Below, piece after piece: positions 1-26,520 of a DNA stretch of 64,000 bases. Numbering within the stretch: the stretch's first letter is position 1; the number at the start of each line of letters is the position of its first letter. The translations under genes and the position numbers were made by a program. The notes beneath the pieces are model-generated. The model was not told where the DNA came from, did no database searches, and saw nothing but the letters and a program-made list of their open reading frames with translations. The stretch covers positions 121,801,415 to 121,865,414 of the forward strand of contig NC_089979.1 of the NCBI RefSeq assembly GCF_036417845.1, read 5' to 3'. This stretch comes from Apteryx mantelli. Lineage: Eukaryota; Chordata; Aves; Apterygiformes; Apterygidae.

Positions 1-14769
<14,769 letters not shown>

Positions 14770-14803
14770 AAGTTGCACTAATATATAGTATGTAAATATT
14801 TGT

Positions 14804-14809
14804 AATAAA
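14804..14809 (+). terminator. PIK3R4: PIK3R4 poly(A) signal AATAAA
   Basis: Canonical AATAAA lies 35 bp after the PIK3R4 stop codon, followed by a T/G-rich stretch (about 14825-14845). The 3' UTR would be very short, about 50-60 bp. Other AATAAA-like words further down (such as near 15207) could extend it. Confidence 0.75.
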
Positions 14810-14825
14810 GAAATGGTGTTACAAT

Positions 14826-17176
14826 GAAGTTTTTGAGGACTGTTTCCAGATCATGGAATAGAACGGACTTTAAAGACTATAAGGGTGATGATAAAATCAG
14901 TTATCAGAATCTTACCACCCTATTACAAGCACTTCTTAATCACTCGTTTTATTAATGGTATTTGGTATCTGTAGCATTTCCTTGAAATACCAAGCAGTTT
15001 ATGAAGAAAATGTTTAGCCTAGTGATGACTACATTGTTCTTCAAGATTCTTTCAGAAAATGATTTAAAAAGTCCCACATTACAGATTATAAATGTGTAAA
15101 AAGCAAACAACTGGTAAAACTACTTTGACATCTTTTTCCTATGTTGAATCTGAGAAATGAAATAAGAACCAGTTGCACTAATGTCCCTGCATATTCTATT
15201 AAGTATAATAAAGTCCACTTGAGCTTCCATGTTTGGTCTGTCTGGGTCTGTTGATATCCATTGTTCCTCTGTTTAGTCTCAGTTGCCAGAGCTGTTGGGC
15301 TGTTAATTATACTTTGAGATCAGCTTAACCTGGTCTCAGATCCCAAACTGTATTTCATGTGTCTTGCTTTAAACTTGACTCTAGTGCTTGAGCTCTGGTG
15401 TCCAGGGAGCCTAGAGCAGCACTCAAGCCCAGGGTGGTGTTGCTCTCTGTCCTTCAGTATGGATATGAAAAGTAGCCAAAATACAAGGTTTCAGCAGAAA
15501 GTATTTCCTAATCATGCAATGTTCATGTGAAAAGCAGTCCTGGAGGTCAAACTTAGGAGGTAAACTTTCTCACCACTCCTCCACTGTCCAGTCCAGATTT
15601 TCAAACTTCCAGATCTTCAGTCTTTCTGTTTTAAGCATTATCTGCATTTCTAGGTTCTGCTTTACATGGATAAAAGGTTATTTACCCCTAAAAGAGGTTA
15701 TTTACCTTCTCTCCATGATGGAAGGTCATTGACAACAAACAGCACTAATTTGACATACATTCATTGAGTGTGGCTGGGAAAAATGGGAGCTTACTGCTCT
15801 GCAGAGTGTCTGCCAGGAGCAGGGAATGCTCTTAATTTGTGAATTGGGATCTCCAAAAAGACAATGGAAGAAATATGTTGCTTGCTTAAAAAGATTCTTA
15901 GAATTCACTGGAAAAAGAGACTTGACTGAGGATGACTGCTTTTAGAGACTCTTTCCCCTGCTTTAAGGTAGAGACTGCATTACTTGGATAATTTAGTGTA
16001 GCAGGGGTTTAGCCTGTTCAAAAACTGAGCTCAGGAACAGCATGGCATTTCTTTGCAGACCTTGTCAGGATTCCAGTGCTGCACATGGTTTTCTGCCTTT
16101 CATTGTGCTAGGTAGGATAAGTTTGATTGGGGGTGGGAGGAGGGAGTTTTTGCTTGTATATGGGAACTAGTACTGCATATGAGATTAAATATTTCTCCTG
16201 TCTGTTGTATGAACTCAGGAACAAGGTATGCTTTCTCCTAGTCCACTTATGTCGCTGAGTAACAAGGGAAAGGATGATAAATTAAGCTCGCACCACTGTT
16301 GTATCCATTTGGCATGGATAAACATGTATATATAACTAAACAGGTCCTTATATACCTGAAAAGAATTGCACTGGTGGGTTGATGTTTTTGCCCACTGACA
16401 AAATGGCTTGATGAAAGGAGTAGAGCATGTCTTGTCTTCAGCTATTGTAATCCATTGACACCATATGAAGCTTGAGGTAAGAAGTTTTAATTAGTATCAG
16501 ACATAGGACTGTTGCGTATGATGGCTACAGTATAAAAGAATTTGCACTGTAAGATTATCTCTTTACAATGTTAAAATATTTCAACAGATCATTAGAAGGT
16601 TACAAGCTGAGTCAAGCAATGAAGCTTAAATAACTGTAAGCACAAACTGTATGTTATGCAGGGAAGCGTGGCTTTTGGCAATGTCCATTAACATTGTGGA
16701 ATGAAAAAAAATCACGATATCTGTTTTCATGAGAAATCTTGTCAAACCTCAGTGGCACCACTTGTAAGGAAATAAGTTTTGGCCCAGCCTTTAGAAATGT
16801 CAGGCAACAAAATTATTACAGTTTCAGTAGCTCTTCTTTTTGAGATGCTCTGATGTGTCTTTTATACACTTTTAATTATTCCTTTTCACTTCCACTTTTT
16901 TTTATAAACAGTAAGAGGCATTTTGTTTAAGAGATGGCAGTCCATTAATGATATCTAGATGAAACATGAAGGGGGTGGGTGTGTGGGGGTGGGTGGGTGT
17001 GTTTTTGTTTTGTTTTTTTTGGTGAATGTAGATGTCCGTTTGAAAAACAGTGTTAGGCATGTTCTGCTGTCATAAACTAGCCTGTTGGTTTCAGTGACAC
17101 AATTCGTAACATTATAGCTAATTGTAAGAATTTGGAAAACTGGGCCAATGTACGTTTCCCAGAAATAAACACCTAA
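14826..17176. other. Intergenic sequence downstream of PIK3R4
   Basis: AT-rich DNA between the PIK3R4 poly(A) signal and the CR1 element. It contains a G/T-rich simple stretch at about 16972-17020. No exon or RNA gene is recognised on either strand. Confidence 0.5.
16972..17020 (+). repeat. G/T-rich low-complexity tract
   Basis: Repeated GGGGTGGGTGTG-type units run into T/G runs. Several GGG blocks occur close together, so a G-quadruplex is possible on the plus strand. Confidence 0.7.
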
Positions 17177-17533
17177 GGCCTGGGTCCTCAGAAGCAGCTA
17201 ACAGAGGCAGCGAACAGACGCAGCAGTTTGCACAGCAGTGTTTGGGCTCTGACTAGAACTTGAGGATCTTGTTGGAAGTTGTGGGCTTTCTGAGGACCCC
17301 CGAGGAACTAGCAGGTGATCGCTGTGAACAGGAAAGGGGAAGCTAGGCAAGGACTACTGCAGGAGGCCTTGACTTCTCCTGGGAAAAGCTCGTGGGAAAA
17401 GCTCTAGCTAGGAGTGGCTGCTGCTAACGAGCTCTCTTGGTTGCCCCTGGCCAGAGGGAGTTGGGGCCTTTGATCCCGGTGGCCCTTGATTAGGGCAGGT
17501 CAAGCACCCTCTTAGCCAGTGCTAGGGAGAGGC

Positions 17534-17541
17534 CTATATAA
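17534..17541 (+). promoter_or_regulatory. TATA-like box inside CR1 5' UTR
   Basis: CTATATAAG lies about 120 bp before the ORF1 ATG (17655) in otherwise GC-rich sequence. A promoter role is inferred only from position. Confidence 0.3.
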
Positions 17542-17654
17542 GAGCCAGGCCCAGAGCGCAGTGAACAGATGCAGCAGTTTGCGCAGCAGTTCGCGCAGAA
17601 GGGCGCGCGAAGGGACCTTCGCTTCTGTTCCCTGTGGTGTACGCTTCCTCAAGT

Positions 17655-18712
17655 ATGGTTGTGACACGCCGCAGAGCGCGTTCCCCAGTGGCTGTTGGAG
17701 TTGCTGTGTCAGAGGCTGCGACCCAGACCGACCCTCTGACAGTAGATGCAGCTCTGCAGGTCTCAGGCTGCAGGGAGTGCTTGGGACCTCTCCGGGAGGC
17801 CTGGGCTGGCAGTCAGCTCTCCTGCGGGAGGTGTGCTGCTGTTGACAAGTTGTGTCGTCAGGTAAGGGAGTTACGGGAGGAGGTCAGTAGGCTGCGCAGC
17901 ATCCGAGAAGCAGAGCAAGAGATAGGGTATTTTCGGAGACTGTGCAGCTTCAGGAGTCCCAACCCCCCGCAGCAGTGGAGTTGCCAGAGGGCTCTGTGCC
18001 ATGTGAAACGGTACATCATGACACCGTAGAAGAAGGCTGGAAACTGGTCACTGCTCGTGGGAGGAGAAAGGCTCCTACTCCTCCCGAAGACTTGCAGCTG
18101 AAGAACAGGTTTAGTGCCCTCCAGGATGAGGAGGAGATGGGCATGGCTGCAAGGGAAGTAACTGGGACAACAGACCCTGTGCCTTGCCGGAACGCCCGGG
18201 AGAAGCAGCGGGTGACTGTTGTGGGGGACTCCCTGCTGCAGGGGACGGAGGCATCTATCTGCTGACCTGACCTCATGTCTAGAGAGGTTTGTGGCCTGCC
18301 GGGGGCTCATGTGAGAGATGTCATGGAAAGACTGCCAAGGCTTGTCCATGCTTCGGACTATTACCCACTGCTGCTCTTCCATGTGGGTGCTAATGACACC
18401 AAGGGCAAACTGGAGACCATCAAGCAGGATTTCAGAGCTCTAGGGATGGTGGTCAAGGGTCTGGGAGCCCAGGTCATCTTCTCCTCAATCCTGCCAGTGA
18501 GGGGGATGGATGAGAGGAGGAGGAGACGGACTTTCCAGGTTAACGAGTGGCTGCGCCGCTGGTGTTGGCAACAGGGTTTTGGTTTCTACGACCATGGGAC
18601 CCTGTTTGAAGATCGACAACTGATGGCGAGAGATGGGATCTGCCTCACTAAGCTGGGCACACGTGTCTTTGCCAACAGGTTGGCCAACCTGGTAAGGAGG
18701 GCTTTAAACTAG
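17655..18712 (+). pseudogene. CR1 ORF1 (coiled-coil/esterase protein), frameshifted and with nonsense codon
   Basis: CR1 ORF1 proteins bind the element RNA and carry a lipase-like SGNH esterase domain. The frame opens at ATG 17655 with VVTRRRARSP, has Cys-rich CRECLGPL and SCGRCAAVDKLC, then a Leu/Arg/Glu-rich coiled coil (LCRQVRELREEVSRLRS). A frameshift near 17930-17945 moves the reading to another frame. That frame carries the GDS block (VTVVGDSLLQG) and then a TGA at 18263-18265. Reading resumes with GLPGAHVRDV, the HVGANDTKG block and DGICLTKLG. The usual catalytic His of the last block appears as Cys. At least two lesions are present, so it is not translatable as a single protein. Confidence 0.85.
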
Positions 18713-18813
18713 GAAAGACGAGGAAAGGGGAGAGTTATAGTGCCAGGGTAGTTGGCAAAAGAGAGCTCAAGTCAGGACACCTCCAGCAGGTGAATGCAGC
18801 CAGGGAAGTGCGC

Positions 18814-21660
18814 ATGGGATGTGGCTATGGAGGATCCTCTTATATCCCTCCTGGGAAACCTGCATGCTCGATCACCTCTCTGAAATGCCTGTACACCAAT
18901 GCACGCAGCATGGGGAATAAACAGGAAGAACTAGAGATCTGTGTGCAGTCGCAGGGCCATGATCTCATTGCCATTACAGAGACATGGTGGGATAGCTCAC
19001 GTGACTGGAGTGCTGTCATGGATGGCTACGTGCTTTTTAGGAAAGACAGGCCAGGAAAACGAGGTGGTGGAGTTGCTCTTTATGTGAGAGAGCAACTGGA
19101 ATGTATTGAGCTGTGCCTAGGGGTGGATGAAGAGCAAGTCGAGAGCTTATGGGTAAGGATTAAAGGGCAGGCTAGCATGGGTGACACTGTTGTGGGCGTT
19201 TACTACAGGCCAACTGATCAAGAAGAGGAAGTCGATGAGGTCTTCTACAGACAGGTGGAAGTAGCCTCACGATCCCAGGCCCTGGTTCTCATGGGGTACT
19301 TCAACCACCCTGATATCTGCTGGAAAGACAACACAGCTAGGCACAAACAGTCCCAGAGGTTCCTGCAGAGCATTGGTGACAACTTCTTGACACAGGTGAC
19401 ACAGGTGGTGGAGGAGTCAATGAGGAGAGGTGTGCTGCTGGACCTCGTACTAACAAACAAAGAAGGACTGGTGGAAGATGTGAAGGTCGGGGGCAGCCTT
19501 GGCTGCAGTGACCATGAGATGGTGGAGTTCAGGATCCTGCAAGGAGCAGGCAGGGCACTAAGTAGGATCGCAACCCTAGACTTCAGGAGAGCAAACTTTG
19601 GCCTCTTCAGGGACCTACTTGGAGGAATCCCATGGGTTAGGGCCCTAGAAGGAAGGGGCGTTCAAGAGAGCTGGTTAATATTCAAACATCACTTCCTCCA
19701 GGCTCAAGAGCGGTGCATCCCTATGAGTAGGAAGTCAAGCAAAGGGGGCAGGAGACCTGCATGGATGAGCAAGGAGCTCCTGGCAAAACTCAACCAGAAG
19801 AAGGAAGTCTACAGAAAGTGGAAAGGGGGACAGGCCACTTGGGAGGAATATAGAAACATTGTCAGAGTATGCAGGGATGTGACGAGGAAGGCTAAGGCCC
19901 GTTTGGAATTAAATCTGGCGAGAGATGTCAAGGACAACAAGAAGGGCTTCTTCAAATACATCAGCAGCAAGAGGAAGACTAGGGAAAATGTGGGCCCTTT
20001 GCTGAACGGGGTGGGTGCCCTGGTGACGAAGGATGCAGAGAAGGCAGAGTTACTGAATGCCTTCTTTGCTTCAGTCTTTACTGCTCAGGCCAGCCCTCAG
20101 GAACCGCAGACCCTGGAGACAAGAGAGAAAGTCTGGAGAAAGGAAGACTTTCCCTTGGTCGAGGAGGATCGGGTTAGAGATCATTTAAGCAAACTTGACA
20201 CCCACAAATCCATGGGCCCCGATGGGATGCACCCACGAGTGCTGAGGGAGCTGGCGGACGTTATTGCTAAGCCACTCTCCATCATCTTTGAAAGGTCATG
20301 GAGGACAGGAGAGGTGCCTGAGGACTGGAAGAAAGCCAATGTCACGCCAGTCTTCAAAAAGGGCAAGAAGGAGGACCCAGGGAACTACAGGCCAGTCAGC
20401 CTCACCTGCATCCCTGGAAAGGTGATGGAGCAGCTCATCCTGGAGGCCATCTCCAAGCATGTGGAGGAGAAGAAGGTGATCAGGAGTAGTCAGCATGGCT
20501 TCACCAAGGGGAAATCATGCCTAACCAATCTGATAGCCTTCTCTGATGGAATGACTGTCTGGGTAGATGAGGGGAGAGCAGTGGATGTTGTCTACCTAGA
20601 CTTCAGCAAGGCTTTTGACACTGTCTCCCATAACATCCTCATAGACAAGCTCAGGAAGTGTGGGTTAGATGAGTGGACAGTGAGGTGGATTGAGAAGTGG
20701 CTGAATGGCAGAGCTCAGAGAGTTGTGATCAGTGGTGCAGAGTCTAGTTGGAGGCCTGTAGCTAGCGGTGTCCCCCAGGGGTCAGTACTGGGTCCAGTCT
20801 TGGTCAACTTCTTCATCAATGACCTGCATGAAGGGACAGAGTGCCCCCTCAGCAAGTTTGCTGACGATACAAAACTGGGAGGAGTGGAGGATACGCCAGA
20901 GGGCTGTGCTGCCATTCAGAGAGACCTGGACAGGCTGGAGAGGTGGGCAGAGAGGAACCTCATGAAGTTCAACAAAGGCAAGTGCAGAGTCCTGCACCTC
21001 GGGAGGAATAACCCCCTGCACCGGTACAGGCTGGGGGTTGACCTGCTGGAAAGCAGCTCTGCAGAGAAGGACCTGGGAGTGCTGGTGGACACCAAGTTAA
21101 GCATTAGGCAGCAATGTGCCCTTGTGGCCAAGAAGGCCAATGGTATCCTGGGGTGCATCAGGAAGAGTGTTGCCAGCAGGTCGAGGGAGGTGATTCTCCC
21201 CCTCTACTCAGCCCTGGTGAGGCCGCATCTGGAGTACTGCGTCCAGTTCTGGGCTCCCCAGTACAAGAGGGATGTGGCACTACTGGAGCAAGTCCAGCAA
21301 AGGGCCACAAAGATGATTAGGGGACTGGAGCATCTCTCTTATGAGGAAAGGCTGAGAGAGCTGGGCCTGTTTAGCTTGGAGAAGAGAAGGCTGAGAGGAG
21401 ATCTTATCAACGTGTACAAGTATCTGAAGGGAGGGCGTCGAGAGGATGGAGCCAGACTCTTTTCAGTGGTGCCGAGCGACAGGACGCGAGGCAACGGGCA
21501 CAAACTGAAACACAGACGCTTCCATCTGAACATGAGGAAAAACTTTTTCACTGTGAGGGTGACAGAGCACTGGCACAGGTTGCCCAGAGAGGTTGTGAAG
21601 TCTCCTTCTCTGGAGATATTCAAAATGCGCCTGGATGCCATCCTGTGCAACGTGCTCTAG
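18814..21660 (+). CDS. CR1 ORF2: endonuclease-reverse transcriptase
   Basis: An uninterrupted frame of about 948 residues from ATG 18814. An in-frame GTG at 18790 precedes it. The order is an N-terminal APE-type endonuclease ([23 protein letters not shown] at 19507-19515), a linker, the RT ([41 protein letters not shown] at 20857-20868) and a C-terminal region ending AILCNVL. The endonuclease block expected to read GDFN reads GYFN: the catalytic Asp is Tyr at 19297-19299 (TAC). RT motifs look complete. The enzyme would be expected to prime poorly by itself. Confidence 0.92.
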   Translation: MGCGYGGSSYIPPGKPACSITSLKCLYTNARSMGNKQEELEICVQSQGHDLIAITETWWDSSRDWSAVMDGYVLFRKDRPGKRGGGVALYVREQLECIELCLGVDEEQVESLWVRIKGQASMGDTVVGVYYRPTDQEEEVDEVFYRQVEVASRSQALVLMGYFNHPDICWKDNTARHKQSQRFLQSIGDNFLTQVTQVVEESMRRGVLLDLVLTNKEGLVEDVKVGGSLGCSDHEMVEFRILQGAGRALSRIATLDFRRANFGLFRDLLGGIPWVRALEGRGVQESWLIFKHHFLQAQERCIPMSRKSSKGGRRPAWMSKELLAKLNQKKEVYRKWKGGQATWEEYRNIVRVCRDVTRKAKARLELNLARDVKDNKKGFFKYISSKRKTRENVGPLLNGVGALVTKDAEKAELLNAFFASVFTAQASPQEPQTLETREKVWRKEDFPLVEEDRVRDHLSKLDTHKSMGPDGMHPRVLRELADVIAKPLSIIFERSWRTGEVPEDWKKANVTPVFKKGKKEDPGNYRPVSLTCIPGKVMEQLILEAISKHVEEKKVIRSSQHGFTKGKSCLTNLIAFSDGMTVWVDEGRAVDVVYLDFSKAFDTVSHNILIDKLRKCGLDEWTVRWIEKWLNGRAQRVVISGAESSWRPVASGVPQGSVLGPVLVNFFINDLHEGTECPLSKFADDTKLGGVEDTPEGCAAIQRDLDRLERWAERNLMKFNKGKCRVLHLGRNNPLHRYRLGVDLLESSSAEKDLGVLVDTKLSIRQQCALVAKKANGILGCIRKSVASRSREVILPLYSALVRPHLEYCVQFWAPQYKRDVALLEQVQQRATKMIRGLEHLSYEERLRELGLFSLEKRRLRGDLINVYKYLKGGRREDGARLFSVVPSDRTRGNGHKLKHRRFHLNMRKNFFTVRVTEHWHRLPREVVKSPSLEIFKMRLDAILCNVL

Positions 21661-21741
21661 GTGATGCTGCTTGAGCAGGGGGGGTTGGACTAGATGATCT
21701 CCAGAGGTCCCTTCCAACCTCAGCGATTCTGTGATTCTGTA

Positions 21742-22797
21742 ATAGCTTTTACTCCTAGTGATTTTGGCGGTAACTTAACACTTTCTGTCTAGAGCACAAA
21801 TAGCCATGAGAGAAGAAATTCTGTCTCACAGAAAGCACAAAGTCAAGAAACTCTTGGTAATTTCAGCAACTATGTAACAAAATGAGAAAGGAATTTTTAT
21901 TAATTCCTATCCATTTGCAGCATCTCATTTTATAGTTCTATTCAACAAAGTGCAACAACTTGCTCTTTACCTTTTTGTATATTTACCAAAGGGAACATTC
22001 ATATATTATATTACAGTAATTATTAACCTTTTGAAATCAGTCTAGATCTTTTAATAAAATTAAAAATATCAATCAAATAGAAGTGATAACTCCTTGCAAG
22101 CTGCAAAACTGTATGCACATCAAAACTCCTATACTGTCTTAGGACTATTAGAAAAACTGTATTTCAAGAATAAAAAAACTCATACATGTAGTTCAGTGTT
22201 TCTGAGTTAGCACCTTTGCTTGAATCTGCCTGCCCAGAACCCAAAGAGCCCAGCTAACTAGTCCAGCTTGCTCTCTGTGACTTTGACTGAGTCAATGGTT
22301 CCTACAGAATAATGATTCATCTGAATTGAGACATTTTTCTGAAAGGAAAGATGCCCATTACAAACAGATTCTAGTTCTCTTGTAGGATTTTGTGTATGCC
22401 TTTAACACTTGCTGTAGAGCAAACAACATTTGAGATAAAGTTGTAGTTTCATGTCTTGAAGGATATGCACTTTAGGATATGACTTTAGTTCCTTTAATTG
22501 TCATTTCCCTTTATCTAAAGTGAATTTCAATTAAACAAGAAGAGGTAGTGCGTTTGTGTGCATATGGAGTTAGCAAGACACTGCAGTGTCTTCCTGAGCC
22601 ATTCCCTTATCATTGCATGCTGCCACACAATCATAATGGAATAAATTTCAATTTGGTTCTTTCCAAACAGCTCCCACAAGAAAAAGATAAATTTCTCAGA
22701 AGTTTGAGGCTGTAAGTTACTGAGTACCTCCCTGACCCAATGAAGTGAAGGGAGCTTACTCTGACTGTATCTAGAAGAATATATTTAAAAACAAAAC
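21742..22797 (-). other. Probable COL6A6 3' UTR and flank
   Basis: AT-rich sequence between the CR1 tail and the probable COL6A6 stop (22798-22800). On the minus strand an AATAAA occurs at 21901-21896, about 0.9 kb past the stop and 155 bp before the CR1 3' end. It is the only exact copy I see in this interval. Confidence 0.4.
21896..21901 (-). terminator. COL6A6: Possible COL6A6 poly(A) signal
   Basis: AATAAA on the minus strand, about 900 bp after the probable stop codon. Chosen by position only; no transcript evidence. Confidence 0.35.
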
Positions 22798-22962
22798 TTA
22801 GTGTATTCTTTGTGTTCCCTGTGTTATTCCAAACAGGGAAGAAGGAATAGAAAACTGACATCCACAGGATTTTTCTGTTGCTGAATGTGCAATATCATGT
22901 GCATCCTCAAACCACTGCTTCATCCATGCTGTTGTCACTTCTTTGCTCAATTTCCAGTCATC
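22798..22962 (-). CDS. COL6A6: COL6A6 probable last coding exon (unique C-terminal tail)
   Basis: After CTCTTTTAAG on the minus strand, a 55-codon frame opens with DDWKLSKEV, contains WMKQWFEDAHD and SCGCQF, and ends with TAA at 22800-22798. The preceding exon can end in phase 0 (donor GTGATG), which matches. The family has a unique tail of about 90 residues after C2, and this length fits. Sequence similarity to known tails is weak, so this is the least certain COL6A6 exon. Confidence 0.5.
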   Translation of the reverse strand, partial: DDWKLSKEVTTAWMKQWFEDAHDIAHSATEKSCGCQFSIPSSLFGITQGTQRIH

Positions 22963-25869
22963 CTTAAAAGAGAAAATGCACAGTGGTGTGGGAATTCATA
23001 AAGACTCAAATGCTTTCTTTTTATTTCTGCTGTGTTTCTGTCTTCCTGAAAGACCTTTGAACTAAGGGGGTAGCACCTTTTTAGAAGAAATCTTTACTCA
23101 AATCTCTGCGCCTGTCTATATCCATTGGCCCTTCTCAAGGTCTGGGTGGGACCTCATGTTATTTAAGCAGGCACCAGGGAGGAACTAGGAAGTAGAGAGG
23201 GTCAGATACTGTTTAGGCCCCAAATTCAACTCTTCCACAAGCTTCCCAAACTTGCTGGGGCAAGGATAGCTAGAGTTTTCAGTGTCCTTTTTAGATTTCT
23301 TACTCTTTTCACAAAAAAGACAAAATGTTCCTGGAAGAAGGAACTGAGACTTGGTTAAACTATGCAACAACACAAAACCACCTCAAATTTATGGTAGGAC
23401 TTGAGGCTGCCAGTGACAAGCTCTGCTGCACTGGGAAAAATTCTGTATGGAAGATACTATGTGTGTTGTATGTTCTTCTGGTCAATTTTAATAGTTTAAA
23501 AGTCATTTCGGTTCAAAACAGCTTTCAGCTAACAGCAAATTTTATCTTTGTCCAGGAGCAGCTCAAGGTTTTCCAGAAGAGCAGGAAGAGGTCGATTTTG
23601 CAGAGGTGGTTTGGGAACCCAGAAAGCTTTATGCAGATTAAAGGAGTCTGTTTCCCTCACCATGTTGGGCCTCTTCCTCTCCTGTCTCTCTCCTTTAAGT
23701 GAGGTCCCTGATGGGGGCCACCTCCATTCCTGTGACCAGGATGCCTCTGGCATTTCCTGTCTCCCCAGCACCAGCAAGGATCTCACAGCTTCCGGGATGC
23801 TGGTGGGGAGGGAAGGGGAAAGAGCAAAGGCCTGTTGATGTTGTGGGGGAAGGAGAGGAGCAGGGTTTCTACACCTGCTGCCAAGGAGGGGATGAAGACC
23901 CAATCAGCTGCTGGTGGGAGGGGTGGCCTCAACAGGTCTGGCAGCTACTCCTAAAACCCTTGCACCCTTCTTGACAGTGGCTGCAGCAGGGGTGAGAGTC
24001 AACAGCTGGTGCTAAGGCAATGGAGCCTGTGTCCGCTGCCACAAGCGAAGGGGGTATCTGGTACATGACAGTGATTTCCCACTATAGGCTACTGCCTACT
24101 TTACCCATGGCCTTTATGGGGCTTTGTGTTTCCTTTGTCATTTTCTGCCATTCAAAGTAAATGTAAAGTATATACATATGCATGTCGACACACTCACAAG
24201 TGCAGACGTGTGAGAGACACAGACACTTGCAGCAACAAACTTCTCCTGGAAGCACTCTGGTGAACCCTCTCCAATATACCCACCTATGCCAAATCAGTAA
24301 AATCAATGTTTAGACTCACAAAAGTCTTGGTTCCATCACCAGGAGATCTGCTCTCTGTAGGCTGAGTGTGCTGCATCTCTCCTTAAGATTTTCTGGTGGG
24401 TAACTGTTGGAAGAGCCTGTCAAGAAAGCGGAACAAGGAAATAAGTTTACCATGAAATGTATCATTAGAAGTTGAACTCACTTTCAAAGCTTTTTAATTT
24501 TCTACTACTGACAACATTGATACACTCAAACATGAGCGGTAACAATGGTGCATTGCCACTATTTGTTATTATATTGCCCAGATTACTCTCATTCTTAAAG
24601 TGATCTTACTGATAGATTTGATACTTTTTATCTGCATAGATAGCATTACAAATTAATACCCCCTGTGGAAAGCAATGGTTAGCAGAGGTCATTCATCTAA
24701 TTGTATCTGCAGAACAGTTTTTTGAAGTGCTTTTTAACATTTGCCTGGACCTTAAAACAAATTTGGGGCTGGGTGTGGGGGGGGAGGGGTTGTATCAAAA
24801 AATGCTCAATACCCATAGCTGTGTATAGGAGTGAGCCAAGATGGTGGTTCTGTTACAGTGTATTATTTCCTCTGGACCCATTCTACCAATAACCTGCAAA
24901 GCAGTAGAAATTAAAAATAAAAGAGGCCACCTGCCATTTACAAGTCCTTCACACCTCTTTGTAGCTTATGCCACAGGAAGTATAGCCTTCACTGAGATCT
25001 TTTTATGGACACATTACAGGATCAGCTGTTTCTTTTTATTGATTTAAAACAAATACAAAACACAACTGGGTGGCTCAGGAAAGGGCAATGGAAAAACAAA
25101 ACAAACAAACAAAAAAACCTCTTTTAACCAAGTAATTGGTCCAAGCAGTGAAAATGAAACCAAAAACTGTTGTAGTCTCTGAATTGTTGAGGAGCCCTGC
25201 TGAAACAGAGACTTCAGTTCAGCAAAGGGGTGACTGACTAACTAATGGCTCAAGAGACACGTGTGGCTTGTGAACAGTTCAGGTATCATGTTGGTGCTGT
25301 CACCATGCCTGCAGTGGGCTGAGTTGGGACAGGAACTTCTATGTAATCTAGCTCCTGTCTGTGGAAGCAAGCAAGCCAACAGGGTCAGCTGAGGCCAACA
25401 TTTCAGGCTGACCTTCTTCCCAAAATATGTTAAAGTTCAGCCTGCTCCCCAGTAGATCACTGGAGAGTTCCTGTGAACTGCTTCAAAACTCCCTCCTGCC
25501 TTCCCCCTGCCCTGCTGCACTTCTCTGAAGTATGCAAGCATGCCTTGTAGTTTTCAACCATATGGAAATTTCAGAATACTGCTTGAAGGGCCAAGAAACT
25601 CAACCACTTTCCATCTAGATTCTAGTTCTGTCTTTATCACCAAAACCAGTTGCCTCAAATGTTGAGAGTCGCAACTGTCAGAATACTTGAGCATAGTATT
25701 CAGTCATTCTTTTTCCCTTGATGGATTTAAAGTAATCCACTGAAAGCAGAACAGGAACTTTAGTACATTAGCACTGTTATCCTTGAGCTATAGACACGTA
25801 TGGAGTTATTGTCTTAACATTTTTAAAGAGCTACCAAAAACAAAGGACAGATGTGATGTGGTAACTTAC
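22963..25869. other. COL6A6 3' introns
   Basis: Apart from the exon at 24340-24416 I see no coding exon. The stretch 23540-24060 is GC-richer and gives accidental open frames on both strands; I cannot name it. A G-run lies near 24775-24790. Confidence 0.45.
24340..24416 (-). CDS. COL6A6: COL6A6 exon after C2 domain
   Basis: Good acceptor CTTTCTTGACAG. It encodes SSNSYPPENLKERC, which resembles the tail just after C2 in known alpha-6 chains (N-YPP-NL-K-C pattern). The phase matches the C2 exon (one base carried over). Two donors compete: GTGATG at 24339 keeps frame with the 22.9-kb exon, while the stronger GTGAGT at 24319 would extend the exon to 24320 and shift phase. Confidence 0.7.
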
Positions 25870-26520
25870 TCCTGAGGAGATGCACGAACACATTGATAAG
25901 TTTTGCAGCATAGTCAAGTTCAGGCTTGTGGATTCTACCAAGCTGAATCAAATGCTGTGCCAGGGGGACACTTGCAAGCTCTTCCAGTTCATAGCTGTTA
26001 TAGGATTGTCCTGCTGAAATCACAAACAATGCATAGCCTCTGCATTTGGCTTCCAGGGCAGCCTTCTTGAGCATCTCCTTGTTCCATTCACTGGTTTCTC
26101 CAGCAGATACAACAATGATGACCTTGTGTTTTCTTGAACTGGTAGCCTTCAAGAAAATATTTTTAATCATCCATTCCATGGCAGAGCCAACAGCAGGCTC
26201 TCCATTAAACTGTTGAATGGATTTTGTAACATATGCTTTCATTAAGTCTTTAGTATTGTAGCTTAGAAGACCAAATTCTGATTTCATTTCATTTCTCTTT
26301 GCTTCTGGAAGACCATGGCTCACCACAGCCACTCTGTCTGCACTGTACTTATAGGATATTGCAAAAGCATCAAGTGTTCTGTTCAGGAAGTCTTTAACTT
26401 TCTGGAATTCATTGCCATTCATTTTCCATGAACTATCCAAGATGACAGCAGCATCCACATATTCCTGGGGTGGAAAACGCTTCTGACGTTTACAAGGATA
26501 GAGATCTGGATTGCACTTGT
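25870..26520 (-). CDS. COL6A6: COL6A6 exon: C2 von Willebrand A domain
   Basis: The acceptor is TCTTTTACAG (before 26520) and the donor is GTAAGT at 25869. The 651 nt are fully open. It begins by completing an Asp codon (DKCNPDLYPC), then the VWA fold: YVDAAVILDSSWKMN, DRVAVVSHGLPEA, NGEPAVGSAMEWMIKN, KVIIVVSAGETSEWN, CRGYALFVISAGQ, HLIQLGRIHKPELDY. The metal-site motif is the degenerate DSSW form, as is common in collagen VI C domains. Phase 1 at both ends. No lesion seen. Confidence 0.92.

Larger units (their letters stand above)
17177..21741 (+). mobile_element. CR1 LINE, near full-length, with open ORF2
   Basis: A 4.5-kb non-LTR retrotransposon. It has a GC-rich 5' UTR (from about 17177), a broken ORF1 (17655-18712) and an open ORF2 (18814-21660). 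The short 3' UTR reads GGTTGGACTAGATGATCTCC and ends in two copies of GATTCTGT at 21725-21740. This 3' end and octamer tail are hallmarks of avian CR1. The exact 5' end is uncertain by tens of bases and I see no convincing target duplication, which is normal for CR1. The open ORF2 and close similarity to the copies at 52.5-56.3 kb suggest fairly recent insertion. Confidence 0.93.

Noticed and set aside
23529..23903. 124-codon minus-strand frame with Pro/Leu-rich translation
   Set aside because: Composition-driven; frames also open on the plus strand over the same bases, and no splice sites fit COL6A6.
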